Source of the DNA: SXNM01 sp964586155
GTDB lineage: Bacteria > Myxococcota_A > UBA9042
DNA: 64,000 bases
Assembly: GCA_964586155.1 (NCBI GenBank)
Contig: CAZPHC010000009.1
Location: 62,001-126,000 of the forward strand
Direction of reading: 5' to 3'
Positions within the stretch are counted from its first letter, which is position 1. Every line of letters starts with the position of its first letter. The position numbers and the translations under genes are program-made. Shown one piece after another: positions 1 through 9,112 of the stretch. Below the pieces are notes generated by a model. It ran no database searches, was not told the origin of the DNA, and saw only the letters and a program-made list of their open reading frames with translations.

Positions 1-1
1 G

Positions 2-1576
2 CTCTGGCCGGCGCAGCTGCGCGCCCTCGACGAGCGGACGAGCGACGAGCTCGGCCTGAGCGCCGCGATGTTGATGGAGACGGCCGGTCGCGGCGTGGTC
101 GACGCCATCGTCGCCCGCGTCGGCGCCGAGGGCGCGGGGCGGCTGGCGACCGTGCTCTGCGGCGCGGGCAACAACGGCGGCGACGGCTTCGTCGTCGCCC
201 GCGAGCTGCACGACCGCGGCTTCCGCGTCCACGCTTGGGCCGTCGGCGATCCGGCGAAGATGAGCGAGGCTGCGGCCCTGCACCACGCCGCCTGCGTTCG
301 CAGCGGCTGCAAGCCGCGCTGGACCCAAGAGGCACCGACCGGCCACGAGCAGAAGAACCTGCATCGCTCGTTGCTGCGCTCGGACGTCATCGTCGACGCG
401 TTGCTCGGCATCGGCCCGAGCGCCGAGCTGCGCGATCCGATGCGCGGCTGGGTCGCCCAACTCGACGGCCGCCATAGCGCGCTCAAGGTCGCGATCGACG
501 TGCCGAGCGGCCTCTGCGCCGCGACGGGGCGGATCCTCGGCGTCGCCGCCCACGTCGATCTCGTCGTCGCCATGGCCGCGGCCAAGCCGGGGCTCTGGCT
601 CGGCGCGGGCCCGAGCCTCTGGTCCGAGATCGTGGTCGTCGACATCGGCGTGCCCCGGCGCTGGCTCGCCCAGGCAGCACCGATCGTGCAGCTGCTCGAC
701 GACGCCGAGGTCGCGGCGCTGCTGCCGCCCCGGCCGATCGACGCCTACAAGAACCGCTTCGGCCACCTGCTCGTCGTCGCCGGCTCGCCGGGACGGTCCG
801 GCGCCGCGCTGCTCGCCGCCCAGGCCGGCCTGCGCGGCGGCGCCGGGCTGGTCACGCTGGCCACCAGCGGCGACGTGCGCACCCGGCTCGAGGGCCAGGT
901 GCCGGACCTGATGGTCGAGGCGATCCGTGGCGGCGCCGCCGAAGCTGCGCGCGTGCTCAAGCTGCTCGCCGGCAAGGCCGCGATCGTCGCCGGACCCGGC
1001 ATGGGCACGACGTCGGCCGACATCGACCTGCTCGGTCGGCTCTGCGACGGCGCCGAAGGCCCGTTGGTGCTGGACGCCGACGCGCTGAGCATCCTGGCCG
1101 AGAAGCCCGTGGTCGCGGCGAGCGCGGTCGGCAAGCTGGTGCTGACGCCGCATCCGGGCGAGGCGGCGCGGCTGCTCGGCGTCGAGGTCGCCGCGGTCCT
1201 CGCAGATCCCCTCGCCGCGGGGCGCGAGATCGCGGGCCGTTGGGGCGCCGTCGTCGTGCTCAAGGGGGCGCGCAGCCTGATCGTCGACGCCGAGCGCCTG
1301 GCCATCGTGCCGACGCCGGAGCCAGCGCTCGCCGTGGCCGGCACTGGCGACGTGCTCGCCGGGCTCGTCGGCGCGCTCCTGGCCCAGGGCTGCGACCCAT
1401 GGCACGCCGCCTGCCTCGGCGTCGGCGTCCACAACCGCGCGGGCGCAGCCGTCGCCACCAGCGTCGGGCGACGCGCCAGCACGGCCTCGGACATCCTCGG
1501 CGCGCTCGGCGGCGTCTGGCTGGCCCTGGACGCCCTCGCCGCGCGCCAGGCACCTGCCAGCGCCGGGGCCGAATGA
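2..1576 (+). CDS. nnr: bifunctional NAD(P)H-hydrate epimerase / ADP-dependent NAD(P)H-hydrate dehydratase (5' end outside window)
   Basis: Repairs damaged, hydrated NAD(P)H: the N-terminal YjeF_N domain epimerises NAD(P)HX and the C-terminal ribokinase-like domain dehydrates it using ADP. The frame is open from base 2, and the residues before the first ATG at 68 (AQLRALDERT) match the usual N-terminus of this family, so the true start lies upstream of the window. Visible motifs, numbered from base 2: GNNGGDGF near residue 56 (epimerase nucleotide loop), the domain junction near 249 (YKNRFGHLLVVAGS), TPHPGEAARLL near 381, and GTGDVLAG near 447 with the catalytic Asp of the dehydratase. Both halves look complete. 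It ends 129 bases before the next gene, which appears to have its own promoter. Confidence 0.93.
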   Translation, partial: LWPAQLRALDERTSDELGLSAAMLMETAGRGVVDAIVARVGAEGAGRLATVLCGAGNNGGDGFVVARELHDRGFRVHAWAVGDPAKMSEAAALHHAACVRSGCKPRWTQEAPTGHEQKNLHRSLLRSDVIVDALLGIGPSAELRDPMRGWVAQLDGRHSALKVAIDVPSGLCAATGRILGVAAHVDLVVAMAAAKPGLWLGAGPSLWSEIVVVDIGVPRRWLAQAAPIVQLLDDAEVAALLPPRPIDAYKNRFGHLLVVAGSPGRSGAALLAAQAGLRGGAGLVTLATSGDVRTRLEGQVPDLMVEAIRGGAAEAARVLKLLAGKAAIVAGPGMGTTSADIDLLGRLCDGAEGPLVLDADALSILAEKPVVAASAVGKLVLTPHPGEAARLLGVEVAAVLADPLAAGREIAGRWGAVVVLKGARSLIVDAERLAIVPTPEPALAVAGTGDVLAGLVGALLAQGCDPWHAACLGVGVHNRAGAAVATSVGRRASTASDILGALGGVWLALDALAARQAPASAGAE

Positions 1577-1639
1577 GCCCCGCGTCCCGGCAGCCGGGTG
1601 GCCGCGTCGGAGACGACGGCCGCAGCGCCGTCCGTTTGC

Positions 1640-1668
1640 TTGCTGCGCCCCGTCGCCAAAGCTAGCCT
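1640..1668 (+). promoter_or_regulatory. putative housekeeping-type promoter for the MopE-like lipoprotein
   Basis: TTGCTG at 1640-1645, a 17-base spacer and TAGCCT at 1663-1668 lie about 38 bases before the chosen ATG at 1706. The form resembles other promoter-like sites in this window. Motif reading only. Confidence 0.35.
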
Positions 1669-1705
1669 TGTGAGGCTCGCGCTCCGCCGCGAGCGGGGAG
1701 AGCGG

Positions 1706-4700
1706 ATGCCCCGCGCGGCTCGCACCATGATGACCATCCTGGCTCGCCTCGCGCTCGCGAGTGCGTGCGCGCTGGGCGTCTCCGCGTGCGACGGTACGCC
1801 CGCCGGTGGCGCCTGCATCGCCTCACAGCAATGCGACTCCAACCTGTGCTACGCCAACCTCTGTCGCGATCCCGACGGCGACGACGACCTGGACGGGGTG
1901 CGCAACGCCGTCGAGCACCGCGTCGGCAGCGACCCCGATCAGGCCGACAGCGACGGCGACGGCCTCGACGACGGCCTCGAATTCGGCAAGGGCAGCGCCC
2001 CGCTCGACAGCGACGGCGACGGCAAGCCAGACCTCATCGAGTCGCGCCTGACCGACGTCGACCTCGACTGCTTGCCCGACCAGGTGGACGCTGACGACGA
2101 GGTCGCGAACGTCGATCCCCAGGCGCTCGCGCGCGACGCTTGCAGCGATCAGGGCGTCTGCGCCGGCCAGGCGTCGCTCGTCCGCGCCACCTGCCAGGTC
2201 GGGCAGGGCGTGCTGCAGTGTGATTACAGCGACGTCCCGGGTTGGCACGTGGTCGAGCGCTGCGACGGTCTCGACGACGACTGCGACGGCCTCACGGACG
2301 AGGGCTTCGGCTGGCAGGGCAAGGCGGTCGGCGTCGCCTGCCGCGGCACGGGCGCCTGCGGCGACGGCGTCGTCGAATGTGCCGCCGGCGCCGCTGTCTG
2401 CTCGACCAACCCCGACGGCAGCGCCCACGCCGACGCGCCGGAAGCCTGCAACGGCGTCGACGACGACTGCGACGGCGTCACGGACAACGGCTTCCTGCTC
2501 GCCGGTGCTCCGATCGGTGGCCCTTGCGTCGGCACGGGGGAGTGCGGTGTCGGCACGGTCGTCTGTGGTGACGCTGGCGCCGCGATCTGCTCGAGCGATC
2601 CCGGCGGCCCCGAGGACGCCGCCGTCGCCGAGCTCTGCAATGGCCTCGACGACGATTGCGACGGCCTGACCGACGACGGCATCGCGCTCAACGGCACGCC
2701 ACTCGGAGGCCCCTGCGTCGGCACTGGCATCTGCGGCAAGGGCGTCGTCGCCTGCCGCACCAACGGGACGCCGGTCTGCTCGACCAACCCTGGAGGCCCC
2801 GCCAGCGGCGCTGTCGCCGAGCTCTGCAACGGCCTCGACGACAACTGCGACGGCAGCACCGACGAGGGCGTGACCTGGGACGGCGCCGCACTGGGCGCGC
2901 CCTGTGTCGGCATCGGCGTCTGCGGTGCCGGCGTCGTGGTCTGCGGCAAGGCCGGCAAGGCGACCTGCAGCACGATGCCCGACGCGCCGGGTGTCGACGA
3001 GCCGCAGGAGCTGTGCAACGGCCTCGACGACGACTGCGACGGCGCCACCGACGAGGGATTCGCCTGGCAGGGCGCGCCGCTGGGCCAGCCATGCAGCGGG
3101 CAGGGCGCTTGCGGGCCGGGCACGGTCGAGTGCAGCGCCAGCGGCGTCGTGACGTGCTCGACCCTGGCCGGCGGCAGCGCGACGCAGGTCAGCGCCGAGC
3201 TCTGCAACAACAGCGACGACGACTGCGATGGCCTGACCGACGAGGACGCGCAGCCGCTGGATGCCCCGAGCTGCAAGCCGGTCGGGATCTGCGCCAACGC
3301 CCTGGGCGAGCCGGTCTGTACCGCCGGCGTCTGGGCGTGCGCCTACACGTCGGTGCCCGGCTGGCAAGGGCCGAGCGAGACCAGCTGCGACGGCAAGGAC
3401 AATGACTGCGACGGCAGCGTCGACGAAGGCCTGGCCAAGATCTGGGCCGACGCCCCCGCCCTCGTCGACGCGGGCTGGCCCGGCGCGCGCGTCGGCGCGG
3501 CCAGCGTCAGCGGCGGCGGCAGCGTGTGGGTGGCTGGCGGCCAGGTGGGCTCGGCCAGTGGCGCCCTGGTGCTCAGCGACGAGCTCTGGCGCCTGGATCT
3601 CGCGACGCAGCGGTGGGTCCTGGTCGCGCGAGACGGCTCCTTCGCCCGCAAGAACGCGACCCTGGCCTGGCTGCCGGCGGGCTGGGTGGCCAAGACGCCA
3701 CGACTGTGGCTGATCGGCGGCCAGATCGCGTCGGGCGCGTTCGTCGAGCAGACCTTGTCCATCGACCCCGAGACGGGCGAGATCGCTGCGGTCCCGGCCG
3801 CCAAATCCCCCGAGGCGCGCACGTTGGCCGCTGCGGTGCTCGACGAGGCGGGCGGTAGCCTGTGGCTGTTGGGCGGTGTCGGCGACAAGGCCGGCCCGGC
3901 GGTGCAGCGCTTCGACGCGGGCCTCGGAACCTGGGCCTCCGCCTCGATCGTGCCGCAGGTCGACAGCGCGACCGGCGCCGCCACCGCCTGCCGCGACGCG
4001 ACCGGCGCCATCTGGTGGCTCGGCACCGGCAGCGACGGCTCGCGCGTCTTCCGCCGGCTCGAGGCCATGGCCCAGCAATGGACCGGGCGCTCGGGCCAGG
4101 TCGACGGCGAGGTCGCGACGGTGGGCGGGCGGCTGCTCTGCGACGTCAGCAGCGGCGAGCATTGGCTGCTTGGCGCGGCCAGCTCCGGCAGCGGGGCGTC
4201 GGCCCCGGTGCAGCCGCTCGGCCTGCGGCGCTACACGATCGCCGAAGACGCGTGGTCGAAGCCTTCGGTCGACGCCAGCCCGCAGCTGGCCCAGGGCGTC
4301 GTCGAGCGCATCGGGACGACGATCGTCGTGGCCTTTGGCGTGGTCGCTGATGGCAGCTGGTCCGCCGGGCTGACCCTCGGAGGCACCGGGTGGACTCCGC
4401 TTGCCGAGCGACCTGCGCCGTCGGTGGGCGCCGAGCTCAGCGCCCGCGCCAACGGCGACGTGCTGCGCGTCGGCGGGGCCGCGATCGTCGGCAGCCAGCT
4501 CGTGCCCTCAGCCGCCTGGCGCTTCGCCGACGGGGCCTGGACGGCCTTGCCGCCGAGCAGCGCCGCCCCGCGCCTGCACCCGCTCGTCATCGAAGATCCC
4601 GTGACCCAGCGCACACTCGTCTGGGGCGGCGTCGGCCTGCCGTGGGCTGGCACGCCAACGCTGAGCGACGGCGGCGATCTGGCGCCCACGCCGGGCGGCT

Positions 4701-5344
4701 TCGCGGTCGACGCCGGGTTCCAGGTCAACAGCCTCGGCGCCGCGACCCTGGCCTGGCTGCCGCAGCTGCGCAGCGCCGCGCGCGTGGTGCCCGACGCGCC
4801 GGGCTCGTCGAAGTTCTGGGCCGTCGGACGGGATCCCAGCGGGGCGGCGTTGCAGCTCTGGCTGCTCGACGCGGCGGCGGGCAAGTCGACCCTGATGCAG
4901 AGCGACCCGCCGGCGTCGGTGGGTTGGAGCGTCGGCGCCGATCTCGTCCACCTCGGCAGCGGCGCCGAGGTCCGCCTCGTCAGCGCCACGAACGGCCTGC
5001 AGGTCCGTCGCTGGACGGCCTCGGCAGGGGCCGCCTGGAAGGTCGAGGCCAGCGTCGCGTCGACGCCGGCCGGAGCGGTCGTCGCGCTCGGCCGCCCCGG
5101 CGGTGACGACGTGCTCCTGCTGATCTTGCCTCCAGGTGGCTCCAACGCCGTGATCCGGCGCCTGCGTATGGTCGGCGGTCAGGCCACGATCGGCCCCGGC
5201 CTGCCCTGGAACGCGCCGTTCGACGCGGTCGGCAGCGCCGTCTGGGCCCCTGCCGCGTCCCATGCCTTGCTCGGCTCGCTGCACATCGCCGGCCAGCCGC
5301 GGGCGAGCCTGAGCCGCTGGGATTGGAACTGCCTGGCCCCCTGA
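1706..5344 (+). CDS. MopE-type repeat lipoprotein with C-terminal propeller-like region
   Basis: Predicted surface lipoprotein of 1,212 aa; function unknown. I chose the ATG at 1706 because GGGGAG precedes it and a lipoprotein signal follows (lipobox VSAC near residue 22); a longer frame reaches 1598 but adds only Arg-rich sequence. After the lipobox come Asp-rich type-3 repeats (DSDGDGLDDG and relatives, about residues 45-130). Seven MopE-like motifs follow (CDGLDDDCDG, CNGVDDDCDG and similar) between about residues 185 and 570, each in a Cys-containing unit of roughly 60 aa. The remaining ~620 aa has spaced GG, W and Tyr-type patterns like Kelch or galactose-oxidase propellers (WVAGGQVG, WLIGGQI, WLLGGVG). 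The motif family is named for the copper-binding MopE protein of Methylococcus; metal binding here is inference. Confidence 0.85.
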   Translation: MPRAARTMMTILARLALASACALGVSACDGTPAGGACIASQQCDSNLCYANLCRDPDGDDDLDGVRNAVEHRVGSDPDQADSDGDGLDDGLEFGKGSAPLDSDGDGKPDLIESRLTDVDLDCLPDQVDADDEVANVDPQALARDACSDQGVCAGQASLVRATCQVGQGVLQCDYSDVPGWHVVERCDGLDDDCDGLTDEGFGWQGKAVGVACRGTGACGDGVVECAAGAAVCSTNPDGSAHADAPEACNGVDDDCDGVTDNGFLLAGAPIGGPCVGTGECGVGTVVCGDAGAAICSSDPGGPEDAAVAELCNGLDDDCDGLTDDGIALNGTPLGGPCVGTGICGKGVVACRTNGTPVCSTNPGGPASGAVAELCNGLDDNCDGSTDEGVTWDGAALGAPCVGIGVCGAGVVVCGKAGKATCSTMPDAPGVDEPQELCNGLDDDCDGATDEGFAWQGAPLGQPCSGQGACGPGTVECSASGVVTCSTLAGGSATQVSAELCNNSDDDCDGLTDEDAQPLDAPSCKPVGICANALGEPVCTAGVWACAYTSVPGWQGPSETSCDGKDNDCDGSVDEGLAKIWADAPALVDAGWPGARVGAASVSGGGSVWVAGGQVGSASGALVLSDELWRLDLATQRWVLVARDGSFARKNATLAWLPAGWVAKTPRLWLIGGQIASGAFVEQTLSIDPETGEIAAVPAAKSPEARTLAAAVLDEAGGSLWLLGGVGDKAGPAVQRFDAGLGTWASASIVPQVDSATGAATACRDATGAIWWLGTGSDGSRVFRRLEAMAQQWTGRSGQVDGEVATVGGRLLCDVSSGEHWLLGAASSGSGASAPVQPLGLRRYTIAEDAWSKPSVDASPQLAQGVVERIGTTIVVAFGVVADGSWSAGLTLGGTGWTPLAERPAPSVGAELSARANGDVLRVGGAAIVGSQLVPSAAWRFADGAWTALPPSSAAPRLHPLVIEDPVTQRTLVWGGVGLPWAGTPTLSDGGDLAPTPGGFAVDAGFQVNSLGAATLAWLPQLRSAARVVPDAPGSSKFWAVGRDPSGAALQLWLLDAAAGKSTLMQSDPPASVGWSVGADLVHLGSGAEVRLVSATNGLQVRRWTASAGAAWKVEASVASTPAGAVVALGRPGGDDVLLLILPPGGSNAVIRRLRMVGGQATIGPGLPWNAPFDAVGSAVWAPAASHALLGSLHIAGQPRASLSRWDWNCLAP

Positions 5345-5436
5345 GCCGGCACCACGAGCCGACAGGTTCCGTGGCCTCCCACCCGCTTGCCGGCGTCGGG
5401 CCCGAGCAGGCTCCGCCGTGACGGCTGCGGCCAGGC

Positions 5437-6000
5437 TCAGCGGATCGGGCCGTGCAGCAGATTCACCGGCATCGGCGCGAACGGCGGCGCCCAGCGCCCG
5501 GCGTCACGGGCGACGCCACAATCGCGCAGCTCGACCAACACCGACGCGAGGTCGCGCGTCACACGGGCACGGATCGGCTCGCCCCCCGCGCCGTCCACGC
5601 TGGCGACGTCGAGCCAATACGCGAGGTCGGCCTCGATCCACGTCGCCTTGGCGATGCGCCAGCCCCCAGGCAGCGTCAGCTTGACCTCGACCGCACCTTC
5701 GATCCGCTCGCGCACCTTGGGCCAGGGCGTGCCACCGAAGAGCCAGACGTCGTAGCCGCCGTCGTCGTTGCGCACCACGCGACGCTCCGTCACGGGCGCC
5801 ACCAGGACCGTCACGGCCTGTTCGACGCCGTGAATGTGGCCGGCGGTCCCCTCGGCGTCGGCGCGCAGCCAGGGCGCCGTCGTCGCCAGCAGCAGCAGCG
5901 CCGACCAGGCGACACGCGCCCGCAGCCGAGCCGGGAGGCGCCGGTGCCTGGAGGGCGTCGCGACGGCGGGCTCGGCAACGCTGGATGTGGAGTTGTGCAT
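5437..6000 (-). CDS. small membrane-anchored or exported protein of unknown function
   Basis: 187 aa, not recognised. The ATG at 6000 is preceded by AGGAAGG at a good distance; a longer in-frame ORF reaches 6273 but its extra residues look like shadow coding. The N-terminus is basic (RHRRLPARLRARVAW) and followed by one hydrophobic segment (ALLLLATTAPW, about residues 36-46), which suggests a signal peptide or single anchor. The rest is a soluble domain of about 135 aa rich in Val, Trp and charged residues, probably outside the inner membrane. It is convergent with the MopE lipoprotein before it and divergent from the helical lipoprotein after it. No catalytic motif is visible. Confidence 0.7.
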   Translation of the reverse strand: MHNSTSSVAEPAVATPSRHRRLPARLRARVAWSALLLLATTAPWLRADAEGTAGHIHGVEQAVTVLVAPVTERRVVRNDDGGYDVWLFGGTPWPKVRERIEGAVEVKLTLPGGWRIAKATWIEADLAYWLDVASVDGAGGEPIRARVTRDLASVLVELRDCGVARDAGRWAPPFAPMPVNLLHGPIR

Positions 6001-6096
6001 GCGGCCTTCCTGCCAGTCGCATGCCACGCTGTCAAACCCAAGGGTTGTGCGCCCTCGGAGCCCGGGGCCGGCGACGTCCCTCCCGCCGCCGTCGGC

Positions 6097-6125
6097 TTGA
6101 CCAGTGTGGCGCTGCGGGCGATACT
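6097..6125 (+). promoter_or_regulatory. strong promoter-like site before the helical lipoprotein gene
   Basis: TTGACC at 6097-6102, a 17-base spacer and GATACT at 6120-6125. This is the best match to a sigma-70-type promoter in the window. Transcription would begin near 6132, leaving a leader of about 125 bases before the ATG at 6257. Confidence 0.5.
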
Positions 6126-6256
6126 CCCGCTCCAACCGGGCCACCCTCGCGCCATGCCGGCGATGTGGCTCCCCCCTCGCACCAGGAGGCCCCGCTGCCT
6201 CTTCGGGTGCGGCCTCGCTCGCCGAGGTTCGATCCGAACACGATGCCGGAGACACG

Positions 6257-8110
6257 ATGATCCGTAGCCCCATGTTGCGCCTCGGAGTCCTGCTGGTCGC
6301 GACCCTCTCGGTCCTTCCGGCCTGCCAGCGTGGCGAGAAGTCGTGTCGGTACTACTCGTTGGTCATGGAGCGCAGCGAAGATCCGGATGAGCGCAAGAAC
6401 GCCATCCAGGACATCCGCAACATGACCACCGCCGATCAGCTCAAGTGTGACGACGACAAGGTCTTCGCCCGCTTCGACGCGATCGTCGAGAAGGACGCGA
6501 AGTTCCGCGCCATGCTGATCGAGGCGCTCGAGAGCGTCGGCAAGGCGTCCGAGAAGCTGCGCGAGCGCACGATGCCGGTGCTGACCAAGGGCCTGGGCTT
6601 CGACGACTCGGCACCGCTGGTGGCCAACATCGTCCGCAACTGGCGCGTCGAGTCCAACGACTCCGGCAAGGATTGGTACCCGCCCAAGGCCACGGTCGAC
6701 GCCCTCGGCGCCGCGTTGCGTCGGGTCAAGGACGGCACGGTCAAAGGCAACCTGCTCGAGTCGCTGTGGCTGTCGCTGCCCGACGACAAGGCGCGCGCCG
6801 GCTTCGAGGACCTGCTCATCGAGCTCGCCGACACCGATCCGGCCCAGCAGTCGGTGCTCGTGAACCTGCGCGCGATGAAGTACCTGACCGCGCTGCGCAC
6901 CAAGTCCGACGCCGCGTTCAACGCCTACCTGCACGGCATCTTCCGCAAGGACGCCGCGAACTCCGAGACCTACGGCCAGGCGCGCCTCGCCCTCGCCGTG
7001 ATCCCGCCGGAGAAGGTGCTGCCCAAGCTGCTCGGCATCTTCGAGGGCAAGGACGAGGAGTTCAAGAAGTGGGCCAAGGAAGTCGGCCTCTTCGACTGGG
7101 AATGGCAGGAAGGCCCCAAGCTCGCCCAGACCCTGGGTGACCTGCACGATCCGGCCGCCGCCGCCGCCCTCGTGACGCGCGCCGCCAAGATGATCGACGC
7201 CTCGGAAGAGGGCACGCCGAAGACCTACGCCGCGCTCAAGGCCGGCTTCCCCTGGGGCTCCTACATCACCAGCCGCCTGCAGCTGACCATGTGGGGCCTC
7301 GCCTCGATGGGCGAGGGCCTGACGCCGGTGGCCGAGCAGATCGGTACGCTCGCTTCGACCCAGGGTCCGACGGTCGAGCAGCGCACCATGCCGTTCATCG
7401 GCCTCGCCGTCTCGGGGGCCAGCGGCGCCTGGCCGGCGATGATCAAGGCGATGAAGACGATGGACGCCGCCGAGCGTGGCGACTTCATGACCCCGATGTC
7501 CTACGTCGTCGAGCCCCAGCACCTCGAGGAGTGGAACAGCGTCATCGTCGCCGACAAGTCCGAGGGCGTGCAGATCGCGCTCGCCGACGCCACGATCAAG
7601 GGCCGCCTGGCCGTGGTCGAGGCGTGCAAGGCGCAGACCGACGCGGCAGGGGACGAGAAGGCCAAGCTGATGGCCCTGGGTGGCTGCTACGCCGGCTTCC
7701 TGCGCACCGGCGACAACATCGCCAAGGAGAAGGCGGTCATCGGCCTGATCCACCTGCTGAACAAGGACGTCGACACCATCCCGGTCCTGGTCGAGGCCTA
7801 CGCCAAGACCCAGCCCTCGGACGCCACGCTGCGCCAGCTGATGTGGGTCGGCTTCAAGCTCGGCGCGCGCACCCGCCACATCCCGATGCTCTACAAGCTG
7901 CAGCAGGAGCAGGTCCAGATCCCGAACAACGAGACCTGGGATTGGGAGTTCGACATCCTGCTCAACCACCTGACGACCAAGGTCGAGCAGGCTGGCGAGG
8001 GCCAGGGCGAGGCTCCTGCCGGCGGCGCTGCGCCCGCGCCCGCCGCTGCGCCCGCAGCCGCTCCCGCTGGTGACGCTGCCGCGCCTGCCGCCGCCCCCGC
8101 CGCCGAGTAG
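6257..8110 (+). CDS. alpha-helical (HEAT-like) lipoprotein
   Basis: 617-aa predicted lipoprotein of unknown function. The ATG at 6257 follows GGAG and opens a signal peptide with lipobox LPAC at about residue 22; the open frame upstream to 6104 is not needed. The mature protein is a long run of amphipathic helices with recurring Leu/Ala spacing, many Lys and Asp, and short turns (for example NIVRNW and LLESLWLSLPDDKA). This resembles HEAT or other alpha-solenoid repeats, but I cannot prove a family. Codon use is less extreme than in its neighbours, with many AAG and GAG codons, which suggests good expression. The last ~35 residues are a low-complexity Ala/Pro tail (PAAAPAAAPAG). It probably acts as a periplasmic or surface scaffold. 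Confidence 0.8.
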   Translation: MIRSPMLRLGVLLVATLSVLPACQRGEKSCRYYSLVMERSEDPDERKNAIQDIRNMTTADQLKCDDDKVFARFDAIVEKDAKFRAMLIEALESVGKASEKLRERTMPVLTKGLGFDDSAPLVANIVRNWRVESNDSGKDWYPPKATVDALGAALRRVKDGTVKGNLLESLWLSLPDDKARAGFEDLLIELADTDPAQQSVLVNLRAMKYLTALRTKSDAAFNAYLHGIFRKDAANSETYGQARLALAVIPPEKVLPKLLGIFEGKDEEFKKWAKEVGLFDWEWQEGPKLAQTLGDLHDPAAAAALVTRAAKMIDASEEGTPKTYAALKAGFPWGSYITSRLQLTMWGLASMGEGLTPVAEQIGTLASTQGPTVEQRTMPFIGLAVSGASGAWPAMIKAMKTMDAAERGDFMTPMSYVVEPQHLEEWNSVIVADKSEGVQIALADATIKGRLAVVEACKAQTDAAGDEKAKLMALGGCYAGFLRTGDNIAKEKAVIGLIHLLNKDVDTIPVLVEAYAKTQPSDATLRQLMWVGFKLGARTRHIPMLYKLQQEQVQIPNNETWDWEFDILLNHLTTKVEQAGEGQGEAPAGGAAPAPAAAPAAAPAGDAAAPAAAPAAE

Positions 8111-8249
8111 CGCGGATTCCGGCGCCACGCCGGCCCTCCCCTCCGTCCGACCTTGGCCGTGCGTGACGCTCGTCTCGCCGCCGCGCACCTGAATTGCTCC
8201 AGCGACGACCTGTCCTTCACACGCCCGCGTCCGGGCCGAGGAGGCTTCC

Positions 8250-8996
8250 ATGGTCACGTCGTTCCCGCTCCCCACACCGCGCCCACACGCAGCACGCCGC
8301 TGGCGCTCGCTCGCGGCGCTCGTCGCCTGTTGCGCCGCCGTTGGCTGTCTGCCCGCGCTGCCGGAGCGCGGGGCGCTGCTGGAGCGGCCGGATGCGCAGG
8401 CCCACGCAGACGCGAGCGGTGACGTCATCGCGCCGCCGGCGTGTCCGCCGCTGCTGACCGGCGAGCTGCTGCTCAACGAGGTCGTCGTCCGCCCCGGCGG
8501 CCTCGACGCCGACGGTGACGGCGCCAGCACGGGCCGTGACGAGGTCATCGAGGTCGTCTCCCGCGCCGAGGGCCCCGCGCACGCGCTGGGCGTGGTCGTG
8601 CGCATCGACGGCGTGATCCGTGGCCAGATCGTGGCCTCACCCTGCTTGCAGCCCGGATCTGCGGCCTTGTTGGTCGGCAGCACGACGGCCGACGGCGGGC
8701 GCGTCGCCACGCTGCCGACGTTGCGCCTCGATCACACGCTGCGGCTGCGCGACATGCCGAGCCGGATCGAGCTGGTGTCGAGCGCGGGCGGCATCCACGA
8801 CGGCGCGTCGCTGCCCGCGGCCCTGGGCAACGCGTCCGCGGTCTGGACCCGCGTGCCCGACGCCGAACCGGACGGCGTCTGGCTCGCGCATCGCGACGTG
8901 CCGCCGTTCCGGCCCTGGTCGCTCGGCTCCTGCGCCGGCGGCGGCCAGATCCCTGCCTGCCTCCTGCCTGGCCGCGCCCGCGCCATCGGACCCTGA
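8250..8996 (+). CDS. lipoprotein with lamin-tail-domain-like fold
   Basis: 248 aa. AGGAGG sits just before the ATG at 8250. A basic n-region, a hydrophobic stretch and a lipobox-like AVGC near residue 33 predict a lipoprotein. The mature part contains GELLLNEVVVRPGGLDADGD followed by DEVIEVVS, and later WTRVPDAEPDG and a Ser-Leu-Gly-Ser-Cys ending. This is the layout of bacterial lamin-tail (LTD) domains, which run from '..NEVLADP..DANGDG..DEFVEIVN' to 'WGRVPDGTG..'. LTD domains are common in secreted bacterial proteins and are thought to help surface attachment. Here the domain stands alone without an attached enzyme. Two cysteines besides the lipid-carrying one flank the domain. Function is unknown. 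Confidence 0.75.
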   Translation: MVTSFPLPTPRPHAARRWRSLAALVACCAAVGCLPALPERGALLERPDAQAHADASGDVIAPPACPPLLTGELLLNEVVVRPGGLDADGDGASTGRDEVIEVVSRAEGPAHALGVVVRIDGVIRGQIVASPCLQPGSAALLVGSTTADGGRVATLPTLRLDHTLRLRDMPSRIELVSSAGGIHDGASLPAALGNASAVWTRVPDAEPDGVWLAHRDVPPFRPWSLGSCAGGGQIPACLLPGRARAIGP

Positions 8997-9050
8997 GGTG
9001 CCCTGGCTGTGCCGGCGGCGCGACCCACCGGGGCCAGGGCGATCGGGGCC

Positions 9051-9090
9051 AAAACGAGCCGCGCCCCGCCGGCAGGCCGACGGGGCGCGG
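9051..9090 (-). terminator. rho-independent terminator candidate for rpsA
   Basis: A perfect 10-base inverted repeat (CCGCGCCCCG at 9059-9068 and CGGGGCGCGG at 9081-9090) with a 12-base loop lies just beyond the rpsA stop. On the minus strand four T residues (9051-9054) follow a few bases after the stem. The T run is short, so termination may be partial. Confidence 0.5.
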
Positions 9091-9112
9091 GGTCTCTCGC
9101 GAGGAGGGACGA

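Noticed and set aside
8117..8135. CCGGCG-CCA-CGCCGG hairpin after the helical lipoprotein as a terminator
   Set aside because: A 6-bp stem with no T run; too weak to call in such GC-rich DNA.
6032..8710. 892-codon minus-strand frame opposite the helical lipoprotein
   Set aside because: Spans the end of one plus-strand gene and the start of another, with no start context and His/Asp/Val-biased shadow composition.
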